Shown piece by piece: positions 33,814-46,300 of a stretch of DNA of 64,000 nucleotides. The stretch lies in contig JAKSZT010053769.1 in assembly GCA_026826555.1 (NCBI GenBank), positions 5,003,272 to 5,067,271 of the forward strand, in the 5' to 3' direction. Each line of letters starts with the position of its first letter. Within the stretch, counting starts at the first letter, position 1. The stretch is from Tolypeutes matacus. Lineage: Eukaryota > Chordata > Mammalia > Cingulata > Chlamyphoridae. Both the position numbers and the translations under genes were made by a program. The notes under the pieces are model-generated. The model worked only from the letters and a program-made list of their open reading frames with translations. It was not told where the DNA came from and searched no databases.

Positions 33814-34734
33814 ATATGTTTCAATGTGTGTGTGTATACATATATATAATGCTAGCTATTATAGTATGCTCAGTAATTTTTATGCTAGATACATTATACA
33901 AGTTACCTCAAATCATTCGAAGAACTATTTGAAGAAATTTTTTACTGCAGAACTTGCAGTAAAAAAACTTTGAATAATTTGAAATACCTAGTTATAAACC
34001 AGAAATAACACAATCAATAGAAAAGAGGCATCTTAACTACAAAAAAGAGAATCACTAATGTATGGCAATTTATTTTCAAGGCATAAAGGTAAGCTGAAAG
34101 AACACAACTTGCTCTTCCCCTCAATTTTGTTCATTGAATGTCCATGTGTTATGATATAGTGCACTGTACCACGGAGCCATGAGCTCTGTAATCTAACGTG
34201 AAGGTCAAAGACAACTACACAAATAACTGTGGTTCAGAATATAATGCACAAATTGCTTCAGGAGAGGTCAATTCAGATTAATGAAGGAGTTCAGAAAGGG
34301 TAGTGGTCATTTCCAACTAGGGGTACCCAAGAAATCACAAAGGGGCATTTGAGCTGGTCAGTGCTGTTGGAGGCAATGGTCATTTCAGAGAGAGAGGACA
34401 GTCGTATCCAGTTTTTTAATGCCGTGGTATACCAATTAAAATGAACTGTTTCTGACAGTCTCAGGAACTGGTCTACCTGAATATTAACACAATATTTTTA
34501 TATAAATAAAAGTTCTGGTATATTATTAATGCCACTGGTGAAGAGCTGTTGCTAGATATAGTTCCAAAGCTGTTTTATATTGAATTCAAACAAACAAGAA
34601 AAGTAACTAGGAAAATGAAAAATATCAAACCAATATAGAATCATTGAATTGTGATACGGGAAGGGAAATGAGAAGATTTAGCTCCACCCTTTAGAGGTAA
34701 GGAAAACTGAAGTCTTGAAAATTCCAATGACATG
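33814..34734. other. unassigned sequence
   Basis: Short TG/TA-rich stretch near 33826-33850; otherwise AT-rich sequence with no gene. A possible very old repeat at 34100-34400 cannot be named. Confidence 0.4.
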
Positions 34735-34960
34735 TCAAATTTTATTTTAATGACTACCTATATAGAACATTTTAGAATATTAACTCATTTAATACTCATT
34801 AACAACCTTGATGTAGGTATCATTGGGATCCCCATTTTATGGATGAGGAAACTGAAGCACAGAGAAGAGACTTCCTCATGACAGTGGCAAACACAGGATC
34901 ATTTCCCAGGTGGATGTAGTCACCACATGTTGGGTCACTAACCATTGCTCTAGCTGCCAC
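34735..34960 (-). repeat. MIR
   Basis: Reverse MIR in order: TATTAACTCATTTAATACTC, ATTAACAACCTTGATGTAGG, CCCCATTTTATGGATGAGG, AAACTGAAGCACAGAGA. Confidence 0.9.
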
Positions 34961-35640
34961 TCTAGACCAGTTAGAGTCAGAGTCAAGGTCAGAAGACAAG
35001 ATTCTCAATGTCAAATCCCTTATTCTTTCCACTCTAACTTTCTTTTACTCAACAGCCAAGACAGGTTTTTATGATCCTGGTCACTGAAGCTCTATGATGT
35101 ATCTGCATCAAAAAATGTTTCATTTTCTTCAAATTTTAGAGTTGGTTGTGTTTATTTTTTTTACAAATGGAATTCTCTCTCCTCAGCTACACTCATTTTG
35201 CATGTCACTAAACCAAACCATGAGTAGCTAAATCAAACAAAATAGTCTCAGCATTATGCATTCCTTAAACAGAGAGAGAGAGAAAGACAAAAACAACCAC
35301 ATGCAGCTGTCTGCTTTTATTTGTCCTGGAAATGAAGGAATAAAAAGCAAGCTTCTGGCACATGTACATACAATTCATCACAACACAAATATTTGTGATC
35401 ACCTCCCTTTCAAGAGCCACAACTGAGGAAAACAGCTAGCCCTCTTTCACTTCACTTTCTATGCTCAAGGAGGTTCCATTGCTGGAAGAAAAAAAAAAAC
35501 TGGAGAGAAGTACCCTACATTTTAAAGAGAACTGTCAACATCTGTGGGTAATGCCCCCTCACCCACCCACCTGGACTTATTAAGAGATGACAAAACTAGG
35601 CTTCCCACAATTATTCTCATCCCCACTTCTAGTCTATATA

Positions 35641-35803
35641 CACTGGTTCTCTGCCTTGGCTGTACATTGGGATCACCTGGGAGCTTTAAAATACACTGAT
35701 GCTAGAGATAATTATTTTGTTGGTCTCTGGTGCCACCCTGGACAATGGGACTATTTCAAGTTCTCCAAGTGATTCTAATTGCAGGCAAGTTTGAAAATGA
35801 GTG
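35641..35803 (+). mobile_element. MER5A-like hAT element
   Basis: 163-bp non-autonomous hAT: starts CACTGGTTCTCTGCCTTGGC, body GATCACCTGGGAGCTTTAAA, right end GTGATTCTAATTGCAGGCAA…GTG. The termini are diverged inverted repeats. No 8-bp duplication retained. Confidence 0.85.
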
Positions 35804-36766
35804 TTAAGCAAGGAGAGAAGGGAAAGTTTCAAACATTAGCCCTAGGGAGGGTACAATGTGACAAGGGAATGCCCTCTTTCAAGTCAAGGAGAAGGGGTTC
35901 TTCTCTGGAAAGCTTAGAGAATGGGAGGATAGTTGGGGACAATTTCCAATTTCAAGAGACTGTTCCTACAAAAAGGGACAATATGTGTGGGTATGCTTAG
36001 CCTCTGCCTATATGAGCAGAGGAAAAGAAAACCAGGATGACATTATGGGGGAAAGAGGAAATTGTTTGAAGTGGCACATATACTTGAGTTCCTGAGGACC
36101 AAATGGATAATGGAGAAATTAGCTGTGCTCCAGCTGTCTTTCATGGTTGCTTACCCAAGAAAGCTGCTTACCAGGTGCTGTACAAAGGCTGGATTTTGTC
36201 AGAAGGAGTCTGTGGTAAGAGTCCTGGACGTGGGGGCTATGGAGCTGGAAAATATGGGACTCCAACATCAGAAAACTGAGCAGTGGGGCAACCATACCCA
36301 TGAGTCCAAGAGAAGGTCAACACTTGGATAACTGTTACACAGAGACACTGAAGACCTGTAAACAAGCAGCAGCAACAAGCTAGGAGAGGCCAAATCCAAG
36401 GTAAGTTGAATGAAGAACTGCTTTGCCCTTTTTCTCTCCTCCTCCCACTCCCAGAGGAGCTAAGGCCTGAAAGGTGGAGCAAGAGAAATGTAGAGCTTTA
36501 GATTACATGTGAACTTGAAAAATGGAAACTGGGTGAATTACAGTAATCAAAATTAACTGGATATATATAGAATCTACCTAAGATGTTGTCTAAAGGCAGA
36601 CTAGGAGTATCCTACTCAACGAAGTCAAAGGCAAAATTGGAGGGAAAAAAAAGTCATATTACACCTTCACTGAGTTGAGAGTCCTCAAAAAACCTGTTAC
36701 ATTTCTGGGAGCTTGCCCATTTTTCCAGAGACAGCAGTCTATTTCTGTGGAAAGTAAATAGGTGTG
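35804..36766. other. unassigned sequence
   Basis: About 1 kb, slightly less AT-rich, with overlapping short frames on both strands (36062-36331 +, 36119-36301 -, 36237-36482 -). None has a recognisable domain or a plausible gene context; treated as chance. Confidence 0.4.
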
Positions 36767-37333
36767 TGTATTAGTCAGCCAAAGGGGTGCTAATGCAAAA
36801 TACCAGAAAATGGTTGATCTTTATAAAGGGTATTTATTGGGGGTAGAAGTCCACAGTTACCAGGCCATAAAGCTTAAGTTTCTTCCCTTACCAAAGTCCA
36901 TTGCCAAGTGTTGGAGCAAGGAAGCTGATGATGTTTGCCAGGGTTCAGTCTTCTTGGGTTCCTCTCTTCCCAGGGCTGCATTTCTCTCCAGGCTTAGCTC
37001 CTCTGTTTCCTCCACAAGCCCAGCTGTAAACTCTCAGGCGAATGCTCTATCCCGGGCCTTTTCTCCTTCCTCAGGACCAAGCTCCTCCATCTGTTCACCT
37101 CCCCGGCTCTAGCATCAAAAGTCCAACATCAGAACTGCTCTCTCTGTCTTTTGCCTTGCCTTTTATATTTGATTCCCCCACCTGCCAAGGGGTGGAGCTC
37201 AGTGCCCTACTGACGTGGCCCAGTTAACACCCTAATCATAATCATGCCCAGATTAGCAGACCAGTTTACAAGCATGATCCAATATATATATTTTTGGAAT
37301 TTCATAATTATATCAAATTACCCAGTGGCTACA
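36767..37333 (-). mobile_element. solo LTR, MaLR/ERVL-like family, copy 3
   Basis: 567-bp antisense solo LTR, homologous to the copies at 12705 and 27514. Plus-strand left end TGTATTAGTCAGCCAAAGGG; right end AAATTACCCAGTGGCTACA. Perfect 5-bp duplication GTGTG (36762-36766, 37334-37338). The open frame 36762-37112 is antisense translation of the LTR, not a gene. Confidence 0.9.
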
Positions 37334-38393
37334 GTGTGTTTACCAAATAACACATCAGTTGGTGCTAATGTTGTCCACTTATTAATGGAGTCAATGTGTT
37401 ATTTCAGCATCCTTCACGTGGAATGAAGGAGAACCATGGACGGATGCTCTGAATCTGTGTCTCAAGCTTCAGTGCCAGAGGCTAATGGCCCAAGTGGAAA
37501 CTGACTCAGCTGCAGTGTGTGAGGGATGAAATGGCACACCAAGCAGTTATACTGGCCTTGTGTTCATTACTTATCTCCCACCACCTCAATTTTCTCACAC
37601 GGAATAAATAACTGACATCTGGTCGTAGGGCTGTAACATTTCCATTGTGTCTTACACAATAACTGGCACATGAAGCTATGCAGTAAACATTTATAGAATA
37701 TCAGTCTTGTTACTTTTCTAGAGTAAAACTCCTTTCAATTAACCAACCCCATTTAAATGGACATAAGTACCAAAAGGACTTTGTTGAAAGACTTTCACAA
37801 TGAAGGCACTCAGGTGGCAAAGATTTGAAGACACTTGGTATCTTACTTCCACCCAGATTAACTTTTGTGGTTTCCTGGGCAATGTTTAAGCACAGTTCAT
37901 GCTAATAAAACCCATACACCATCTACATAATCTTATTTAAAACCAGTTTTGTTTGATGGTTTTTCAATTTTCCAGAAGATGCTCGGTGTGCACCTCCCAC
38001 TGTAACCAACAGCCATCACTGTGCAGCTGGCCTCAGTTACCCAAATTATCGGCATAGCCCCCCAGAACATATATAATCCACCAATACATCCCTTCTCTCT
38101 TCTCCTATGACAGAGCTGAGAGCCTCCTAATCTTTCACTTAGCAATCTTTGGCAAACCAGCCTGGACAATTCTAATTTGTCTTAGTTTAAATAATACAGT
38201 CGAAGTACATCTGAACCTTTCTAGAAATAAAAGAGCCCTTGCTGAATTGGTCAGGAACTCAATATCCCAAGATGGCAAACTGAAAAATTGTCTTTTCTGT
38301 GTGTGTAAAAATGATTCTTTCTTAAACAACTAGATTTCCCATAATTGTATGGGAAAATATATATGTGGATTCCTCACTTATTGTTACAATGAG
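37334..38393. other. unassigned sequence with an L2-like scrap
   Basis: 37640-37695 has L2 3'-end-like wording (TAACTGGCACATGAAG…GTAAACATTTATAGAATA). Otherwise no feature seen. Confidence 0.4.
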
Positions 38394-38838
38394 TGTGATG
38401 GTTAGAATAATGTGTGAAATCAGCCAGGTAATTGGGCCCAGTTGTTTGATCAAGAAAGCACTGGGCTAATTGTAATACAAGGACATTTATGGACTTTAGT
38501 CATCAGTGAGTTTACTGCATAGATGACTGATTACATCTATGATCAACCAGGGAGATTGCCGTCAGCAATGAGTTACTTATCCAATCAGTTGAATGCCTTA
38601 AAAGGAGAAGTGATTTCAGCATTCAGAGAGAATTTCCCAGGTTGTCTTTGGACAGCCAACATCTCTCAGGAACACATAAAGGACTTCAGACTTTCATTGG
38701 AGGCCCTGGTTTGCAACCTGCCTGTGGAATCTGGACTTATGCATCCCCACAGTCACGTGAGAAAATTTTATAAAATCTCATGCTATTTACAGATACCTCC
38801 TGTTGATTCTGTTTCCCTAGGGAACCCTGACTAATACA
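38394..38838 (+). mobile_element. solo LTR, ERVL/MLT2-like
   Basis: 445-bp TG…CA element: start TGTGATGGTTAGAATAATG, ATCCAATCAGTTGAATGCC in the middle, ACAGTCACGTGAGAAAATTT, then the MLT2-type end GTTTCCCTAGGGAACCCTGA with CTAATACA. Perfect 5-bp duplication ATGAG (38389-38393, 38839-38843). The open frame 38523-38834 lies wholly inside and is incidental. Confidence 0.9.
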
Positions 38839-38843
38839 ATGAG

Positions 38844-41529
38844 TCAAAATGCTTTAAAACTACTTTACATACATAATATGTATATACACCTTTCTTCTTT
38901 CAGAAGCTCAAAAGTTCCCAAAACACATTTCAAATTACTCTCACATTTTATTTAGATCCAAAATGGCCTATCTCTGAATATATGCTGTTAATCCATTTAT
39001 AAATTTAATTGAATTGGGTTCCTGTGAAAACAATGAGAAATGAAAATCAGATGCTTCCCACCTGTCTACTTTATCCCTGGCCCTGTATTTAGAACCAGCC
39101 TACCCTATACACTGTCCACTGGACTTCACTCTTTTGCTCCCAAAATCTTCCTCAGTTCTCTTTCAGGTATTGTTGGTTTGACCCTTTTTCTCTAGCATAG
39201 TGGCATTGGCCCCTCTTCTCTTCTCTCTCTGAACCATACCCTCACCACCACTACCATCTACCATCTACCATTACCAGTGAACAGACTGAAAAACACCCTC
39301 TGCCATCTCGATTCCATTGGAACCACTCCAGCTAGGATGGGCCCCCTTACCTGCCCTCGTCATCCACCAAAAAACTCTTCCCTTTCTCAGAAGCTAGTCT
39401 TACTAGAATGTAATTGTTAATTCCCCATATGCAAGAATTTGTAAATTCTGAGGCAAATGTAGCAAACAGTTTTAACCAAGCAATTTTTTAATTACTTAAT
39501 TTTTCATTTTTACCAAAAGACATATTGCTATTAGATTGCTTAGCTTAATTTAGTAATTAAACCAGTAGAAGACTTCTGTAGGGAAAGCCATTTCCCTCAA
39601 CTTATGGGCAAGAAACATAAAATAACCAGTTGGCTATTGCCAACTAAGAAAATCATCAAGTCCACCAGAATTTGTGCTCTTTGATCACTGGAACTGGGTT
39701 ACTTTAACAGTGCATGGAAATGGTTTTGCTCAATAACTATTTATTGTAAATTAATCAAGACTAGAGTCTGGCCTTGAGTTCATTAGGGCTTTTTCCCAGT
39801 GGTCTATAGCATCTACACATTCCTATAGCCCCATCACAACAAATGACAAACTTGACCACTTCCTTATAGGCCATTTCTCCTCCTTTTGTTGTTGGTCAAA
39901 CAATAATTAGCAATGAAGCACTTCTTATAACAGGGCAGTCTCCAGGTGCTTTGAGAGGAGCTATGCATCCAGCCTAGTCTGTGTTTTCAAGAAACTTAAA
40001 ATGCAATTTGGAAAGCCAACCCATCAGAATAAAAGCAACAGGTCAAGGTAGGATATAAGAGTTTGGAGCCAAACAATGGTAGAAATAGTAAGTCTTAACA
40101 TGTAAGGGAGGGAAGCTGCTAGCTGAGCTTATTGGAGAATTTATGGAAGAGGCTTGAGCTTGACCCTGGAGAATAGCAAGGATGAGGTGGGTGGAGAATT
40201 GAAGAGAGCATTCAAACTCAATTATCAGTTCAAGAACTATTCATTGGGGATCTGTTTCATGATCGTTGGTGTGGTAATCAATATGGTGGAAGACAAAGAG
40301 GCTAGGCACCAGACCCTGCCTCTGAAGAGCTCACATGAACACATATCAGAGTACAGGTATTCAGACCTACACAAATAGCTGTTGTGAGACATGGCAGGCT
40401 TCATGGAAGAGATAGCTTTTAAGATATACTTAAAAGTATGTAAAGGAATTGAACAGAAGGAATTGGAGAAAATGATTTTCCAAGGCAAGGAGGTGAGCTA
40501 TAATTTAAAGAAGAGCAAGTGATCTAATTTGACATTGCATAAAAAGACTAATCTAGAAATGTTTAAATCATATTTTAGAGAATTCTGGATGTGAGTTAAT
40601 ATATTTTCTGTTTACTTTAATAGTCATCAAAAGGTATGCCATGTGGAATTACATAATCAGAGTTGTGATTTAGAAAGAAAATTCTGGTAGCAGCCTGTAG
40701 GCTAATCAGGAACAAGAAGGGTAAGGAAAAAACAACTACTCATACAGGAGTCCAAATGAGAAGAAGTGAGGTATAATCCAGACATAGCCTCCCCTGGAAC
40801 TGTAAGCACCTTTTTCCCCCACTCTGAAGATTCTGCTTAGTGAAAGGGCATCATGAGAATCTTCTGCTTTAGAGACAAAAAAAAGAGTCTACTCCTTGTG
40901 ATGTCTGAGAATGAATTCTTTCAAACAGACTAATAGGGATAAAACTATAGTGTATTAAATGATTTCTACCCTAACAACTTCCATTGGCAATTATACCAAT
41001 ACAATAAAAGTGTATTAAAAGTGTATTAAATTATATTAAACATAATACATTTATATATTAACTGCATCCTTAATATAGTTCTACATTGGTATGTTACTTT
41101 ATACATCAAATATGCATCTCCAAAAAAGAAAATATTCCAATTTTTGATGTTCAGACAGGAAGATGAACAAAGTCCCTAAATGCCTCACAGGCAAATTCCC
41201 CACATGTTCCTACAACCCTGTCTTTGTCCCCATGTTCCTCCAAGGAGGGAGGAAAATATTGAAGAAACAGGATAATTGACTTGCCTTCAATTCTATTATA
41301 TGTCTCCAACATAAACAAACTGACTCAAAACCCTGTGTTTATCCAATTGGACCACATTTTTACTGATGCAAATATAGAGGCACTGGGAAGCATTTGGAAG
41401 CAAGACCCATCTTACTTTATAACTTGGGGAATACGTGGCAGAGGCAGAATTTATTTTAATACCAAGGAAATAAGTCATGACTGTTGAGGAAAGACAGGTT
41501 TCACAGAATGTAAGCATTCGTGTTAATTT
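38844..41529. repeat. unassigned; old L2-like material about 39890-40780
   Basis: 38844-39890 holds no feature I recognise. 39890-40780 has scattered words of a mammal-wide repeat often seen with L2 (GACATGGCAGGCTTCATGG, TTCTGGTAGCAGCC, GGAGTCCAAATGAG), strongly diverged. 40780-41529 is unassigned. Confidence 0.35.
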
Positions 41530-41715
41530 TTATTGAGCCCCATCTTTCAAAGTGTTTTTCTAATGTTATTGCCTTTTATATTCAGGACAATGTCAGTGAG
41601 AGGAGAGCGTCATTCCCCATTATATGGGATAAGAAAATGAAGGCAATGACAGTCCATCATCTCACAACTAGCTAAATTAGAATGTAGGTCTCCAATTTCT
41701 AGTTAAGTACTCCTC
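41530..41715 (-). repeat. MIR relic
   Basis: Weak reverse MIR: TTCCCCATTATATGGGATAA, GAAAATGAAGGCAATGACAG and a CATCTCACAACTAGCTAAAT segment in MIR order. Confidence 0.6.
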
Positions 41716-44700
41716 AGTTCAACTTTATTGGCTCCTCATTCAATACTTACTCTGATCTTCTGCTCTCTCCTTTGAGCCAAATCTGTCTGCACCTTTGAGT
41801 CTACTGCCTTTGGCATCATTGACTAATGTCTTCTGAGAATAGAAAGGAACTTAAAGCATGTTTTTAAAAATACTCAAAGGGTTCAGTGGATGTTAACTTG
41901 TGCTTATAAAATAACATCTTGATATGAGTTAATTATGAATTAATGAAAAACATGTGAATTCTAATACATTCAAATAAAACTCATTGGTTCCAAAAAACAA
42001 AGGAAAATCTGTTTAGTGGAAAACATTCTGTCAGCTTCCAGGTATTTAAGCAATAAATCAGGACAGTTCATTAACCCAACACATGCTGGATTGACCCATC
42101 TTTGTTAGTTTAAAGAGGGAATTTCCCATACTGCTAAACAACCAATCCCTGAAAACCAGCTGAGCATTTGGAAACTGTATTGTACTGCAAAGAAGTCCAG
42201 GGAATGCCAAAGTTCTCAGAAACAGTACCTGACTGACCTGGGAAATATACTCATAAAGACAGTAACTCTGAGATTTATCATATTAGTCCATTTTCTGGTC
42301 TGCAGCAGTTTGTGGTAAACAATAGAACTAAATTGGTTTCATTTTTTTGAAAGGCCTGATCCTCTCCAAGGAAGTTCCTATAGCTTGAGCTCATATGAAT
42401 CCAAAATTTAAACCCAGATTCAGCCCAGATGTCACCAGTGATGATAATCAGCTCCCATTGGACATTAAGGAGTCTCACTCCTAGAGACAACCTCATCACA
42501 GCCTCTCAAATGGATTAGAGCATCCAAGGCTTAGTGATTCCTAGAATACAGCCTAGACTATTGAGTGATTTGCAATGTTGGAAACTGACCAATATCATCC
42601 TTTTTGGCTTTGAAGTTAAGCCAAAGGAATGTAGACTCCATATGGTAGGAAAAAGTATCATGGACATTTTTGTGAAAGGAAATAATATCCAGAAGATTTT
42701 TATGCAAGTTTGCTAACTGTAATGAAGGAGAGTTTGGAGTTAGGAAGGGCACCTGGGTTAAGATATGTTTTCATTTAAGTGGCAGAGACTCAACTAACTT
42801 CAGTAAAAATTAAACTTACTGATGTCTACTGGAGTAAGCTCAGGAATGAAGAAATTGCTGTAGAGACCAAGGCAGCAAGGGTCCCTTGGCCCCTGGATTC
42901 TCTCCATTTGCCCCTCATATCTGCTTATCTCTGCTGCTCCATGTGTTGCTTCACTCTCTCTTTCTGGAAGTTGGCCTGCTCCACTGGGCAGGAGACATAG
43001 TTGCTAGAAGCCCTGGCTTCACACCACCCCCAGGAGCTGCAGGGTAGGATTCTCATTGCCCCTGCTTGCCTCACATGCTCAACCTTCAGTTGTGGTCAGC
43101 CTGCAGGGACGGGATTAGGTAAGTGGCCACACCTGACTCACACTCACATACACACTTCTGTAATCAGAGAAGTTGGGCCTGTTTTAGAGAAAGGAAGTAG
43201 AAGAACTTGCAAGGCAGATAATTATAATTATTACTGTTGCTTCCACAACTTTCTACAGTGGGCCAAGAGGCTGAGGAGGTTTTTCAGGCATGTGCCCACT
43301 CTAGAGGGACAGTTATGGAAATGGTCTGCCCTCTGCATCACCAATCCAAAAAGCACCCATTCTCTAAAGCCACACCTTATTTTCCCTCCTGACTCTGGTC
43401 ACATTTCCTTTGCTTTGTCCTAAACGCCTATAAAATTCTTGGTCTGCTTTATCTAGTTTTAATTTAGTCTGTTTTAATTTAGCATGAAAATCGTTTTCTA
43501 TGATGATTTCTATCATTTTAATGGGTGTTTATTTTAGCTTTTAAATCCACATTAAATTCTTTAACTCTCTTTATGTTCCTCCTACAACATAAGCAGCTGA
43601 TTAAGTGATTATCCTCTATTTAAACATATACATCAGGGAAAGTTTTCCTATGAAAAGCCATAAGGATTTTCAGGTAATTCCAAAGTGATTTTTATAAAAG
43701 TTAATTATGACCCTAAGTAAGCTGTAGTCCTTAATATATTTAAATATGTTTGTTTAGAGTATACAGGTTAGGATGACTTCACAGTACACTAAATTGATTT
43801 TTCCCAAAATGATACTCAATTGATTTGGATTGAATTGATCATTTTACCCACAATATTGTTCACTTGATTTGGGTTATGAGCCTGTCTCCTACCTATTTCT
43901 GCATATTGATTACCCATGCAATCAACATGCTTTGGTCATGAAGCTGGCTGAAATTGTGGATCACCTATTTTTTTATTTAATGATTTCTCTTATATTTACC
44001 TGTCCTGAGTGAGTATAGGGAATCAATTTTATTGCCCAGAGTCCCTGGAACAAATATAGAACCAATAACATAGAAATTATAACATTTGCTTTGTGAGTAC
44101 TTCAAAGTGACTATAACTTTAGTAAGCTGATATCAGCATCTTGATTTATCTATAGTAATCAGAATAAATAAGAGTTTGGATGAAACTGTATCCTATGAAA
44201 TGCCCCATCACATCACATTTAGTGGAAAACGTGAATTCACACCAAGATGCTAATGATTCGCAGTTTACCTAGCACACTCAGCAAGATCAGCACTCCACCA
44301 CTTAGATCTACTCACAAGTGTTTGGATTCTGGGATAATGTCCCTGTAATAATATCTGAGGCAGGACAATCTCTAAATGCCCCCCAGGCTCTGACAATTTT
44401 ACTCAACAGTATTGTCATCAATCCACTCTCCATTCCCTCAGAACTTTGTGTCTACTACTTTTCATTCATTTTTTTAATTTATCCAACATGTATTTATTGA
44501 ACATCTGTTGTGTACCTAGGCCTAGGTTAAGTTGCTATTCACTTTTTCAGCATTGATAAATGTTTGTTGGAAGAAAGGAAAGAAACAACTAGAAAAAGAA
44601 GGAAAAGGAGACAGTAAATGAGCATTTCTTTACTTTTCCCAAAATTGTATCTTGTGCTATCTTGTGAAACTTAATACTGTCCCTGCCTCTGTGTTATCAA

Positions 44701-45109
44701 TTGCTGGCCCAAATCAGCTGGGTTTTCACATCCCATCTAATTTTTTTTTTTTTTTCATTTTTGACCACTCCAGTCTAAAGAGGCTGAGGATTGCAAATAA
44801 CTAAAATGTTACAGTGAAGCTCCCAGATCACCAGCTTTCACTAACATAACACTGGCCATTGGTTCCCTTCTGACAGAGATGGCTCAGCACAGCTCTTTCA
44901 CTAACCTGTAAATAACAGACTCCCATGTATTATGCAATTAATTTTTTGGACTTTCTTATAGTGTTAAGGTAGGATTTTACTATTCCTCATAAATAAAAGG
45001 ACAGATCTAGCCTCATTGCTAAATAAACAATAAAAGTACTCATCTCCTCCCTGGATTGATTAACTATGGCTTAATGGTTTTGGATAGCAGAGGTGCCTTC
45101 TAACATTAG
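41716..45109. other. unassigned sequence, no gene seen
   Basis: About 3.4 kb. 44475-44545 has an L2-like reverse 3' end (CAACATGTATTTATTGAACA). A 140-codon frame at 43001-43423 (+) has no recognised domain; its high Cys/His/Ser content reflects local composition. A T-run lies at about 44741-44755. No gene supported. Confidence 0.4.
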
Positions 45110-45114
45110 AACAA

Positions 45115-45564
45115 CGTCTTAGTTTACCTGGACTGCTGTAACAAATACAAATTAATTGGTTTAAACAGAAGAAATGTATTGTCTCACAGTTCTGGAGACT
45201 AGAACTCCAAAATAAATGTCAGCAAGTCTTCTTCTAAAAGGAGAGAATCTGCTCCATGTCTCTCCCCTGGCTTCTGGTGGGTGGCCAGCAATCCATGTGT
45301 TCCTTGGATTTTGACAGCATAACTGGATATCTACCTGTCACATGGCAGTCTATTTCTTGGTCTCTTTCTCTTTTTCTGTATCCAAATTTCCATGCCTAAT
45401 GAGGACACCAGTCATATTGGGTTAGGGCCCAACCTTATCCAGTCTGACCTTATCTTAACTAATAACATCTTCAAAGATCCTATTTCCAAATTGGTTCACA
45501 TTCACAGGATCAATGGTTGGGACTTGAACATGTCTCTTGGGGGGACACAATTCAATCCATAACA
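45115..45564 (-). mobile_element. MLT1-type MaLR LTR
   Basis: 450-bp antisense LTR: plus-strand left end CGTCTTAGTTTACCTGGACT (the expected TG has become CG), CTCACAGTTCTGGAGACTAG, CTTCAAAGATCCTATTTCC and right end TTCAATCCATAACA. 5-bp duplication AACAA on both sides (45110-45114, 45565-45569). Confidence 0.88.
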
Positions 45565-45663
45565 AACAACATGTATGCTAGATAAATCGTTGGGTTTCTG
45601 AACTGAAACAAATCACTCTCCTTAAATAATCTCCAATTCTCTCACCCAGTAAAACAGCCAAAG

Positions 45664-45803
45664 AGTGGTAGGACATGGCTAGGAACATCATCTAAAATGC
45701 AAATTGCTGTGCCCCACCCTGGACCAGAAATTCTGAGAGTCTGTTTTAACATACCTTCCAGGTGACACTGAAGCACACTAAAATTCAAAAACCATTGCTT
45801 ACT
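45664..45803 (+). mobile_element. MER5A-like hAT element
   Basis: Body typical of MER5A: AAAATGCAAATTGCTGTGCC, CCACCCTGGACCAGAAATTC, TTCCAGGTGACACTGAAGC. Ends are eroded. Confidence 0.8.
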
Positions 45804-46079
45804 CTATTCATTACGATACCAGCATGTTCAAGCAAATGAATGTGAAAAATATGGGGAAATGTCCTCTTTCCAAAAAAAGAGGAAAGACTTTTCCCAGGGA
45901 TGCTGAAGTATCTGATTAGTCAGGGTATGCCCAAAATGACTACCTAAACATGCCTTATGAATGAAACCTTAGTCAAGATAGAAAGTTTTAATATTTTGCT
46001 CATCATGGGTTAATTGAATTAATTTTTTATTTTAAAACATTAAAGATAAAATATCAGTTTCTAGAATAAAAATTTAAAA
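45804..46079. other. unassigned sequence
   Basis: Under 300 bases, AT-rich; nothing recognised. Confidence 0.4.
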
Positions 46080-46300
46080 CAAAACAACTTTAGGACTGTA
46101 CAACACAGTAAGCCCTAATGTAAATTATAAACTATAGTTTATGGTATAATTCTAATAATATTCTCTCATCAGTTGTAACAAAGGTACCACACTAGTGCAA
46201 AATGTTAAAAATGGGGTTGGGTATACAGGGATTGTATTTTCTGCATGATTTCTCTGTAAACCTATAACTTCTCTAATAAAAGGAAAAAAGAAAAAAGTTA
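46080..46300 (+). mobile_element. L1 3' UTR fragment
   Basis: Mammal-wide L1 3' end words in order: GGACTGTACAACACAGTAAG, TGTAACAAAGGTACCACAC, CTGTAAACCTATAACTTCTC, then an A-rich end. 5'-truncated within the 3' UTR. Confidence 0.8.

Noticed and set aside
33477..33824. 115-codon minus-strand frame
   Set aside because: Wholly antisense to the MaLR LTR at 32849-33813.
36762..37112. 116-codon frame sharing AKYQK…YKG-type residues with frames at 12694 and 27500
   Set aside because: The shared residues come from antisense translation of three copies of one LTR; it is repeat homology, not a protein family.
38523..38834. 103-codon plus-strand frame
   Set aside because: Lies entirely inside a solo ERVL-type LTR that has its own duplication.
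43001..43423. 140-codon frame
   Set aside because: No domain, no conserved start context, composition-driven; nothing distinguishes it from chance.
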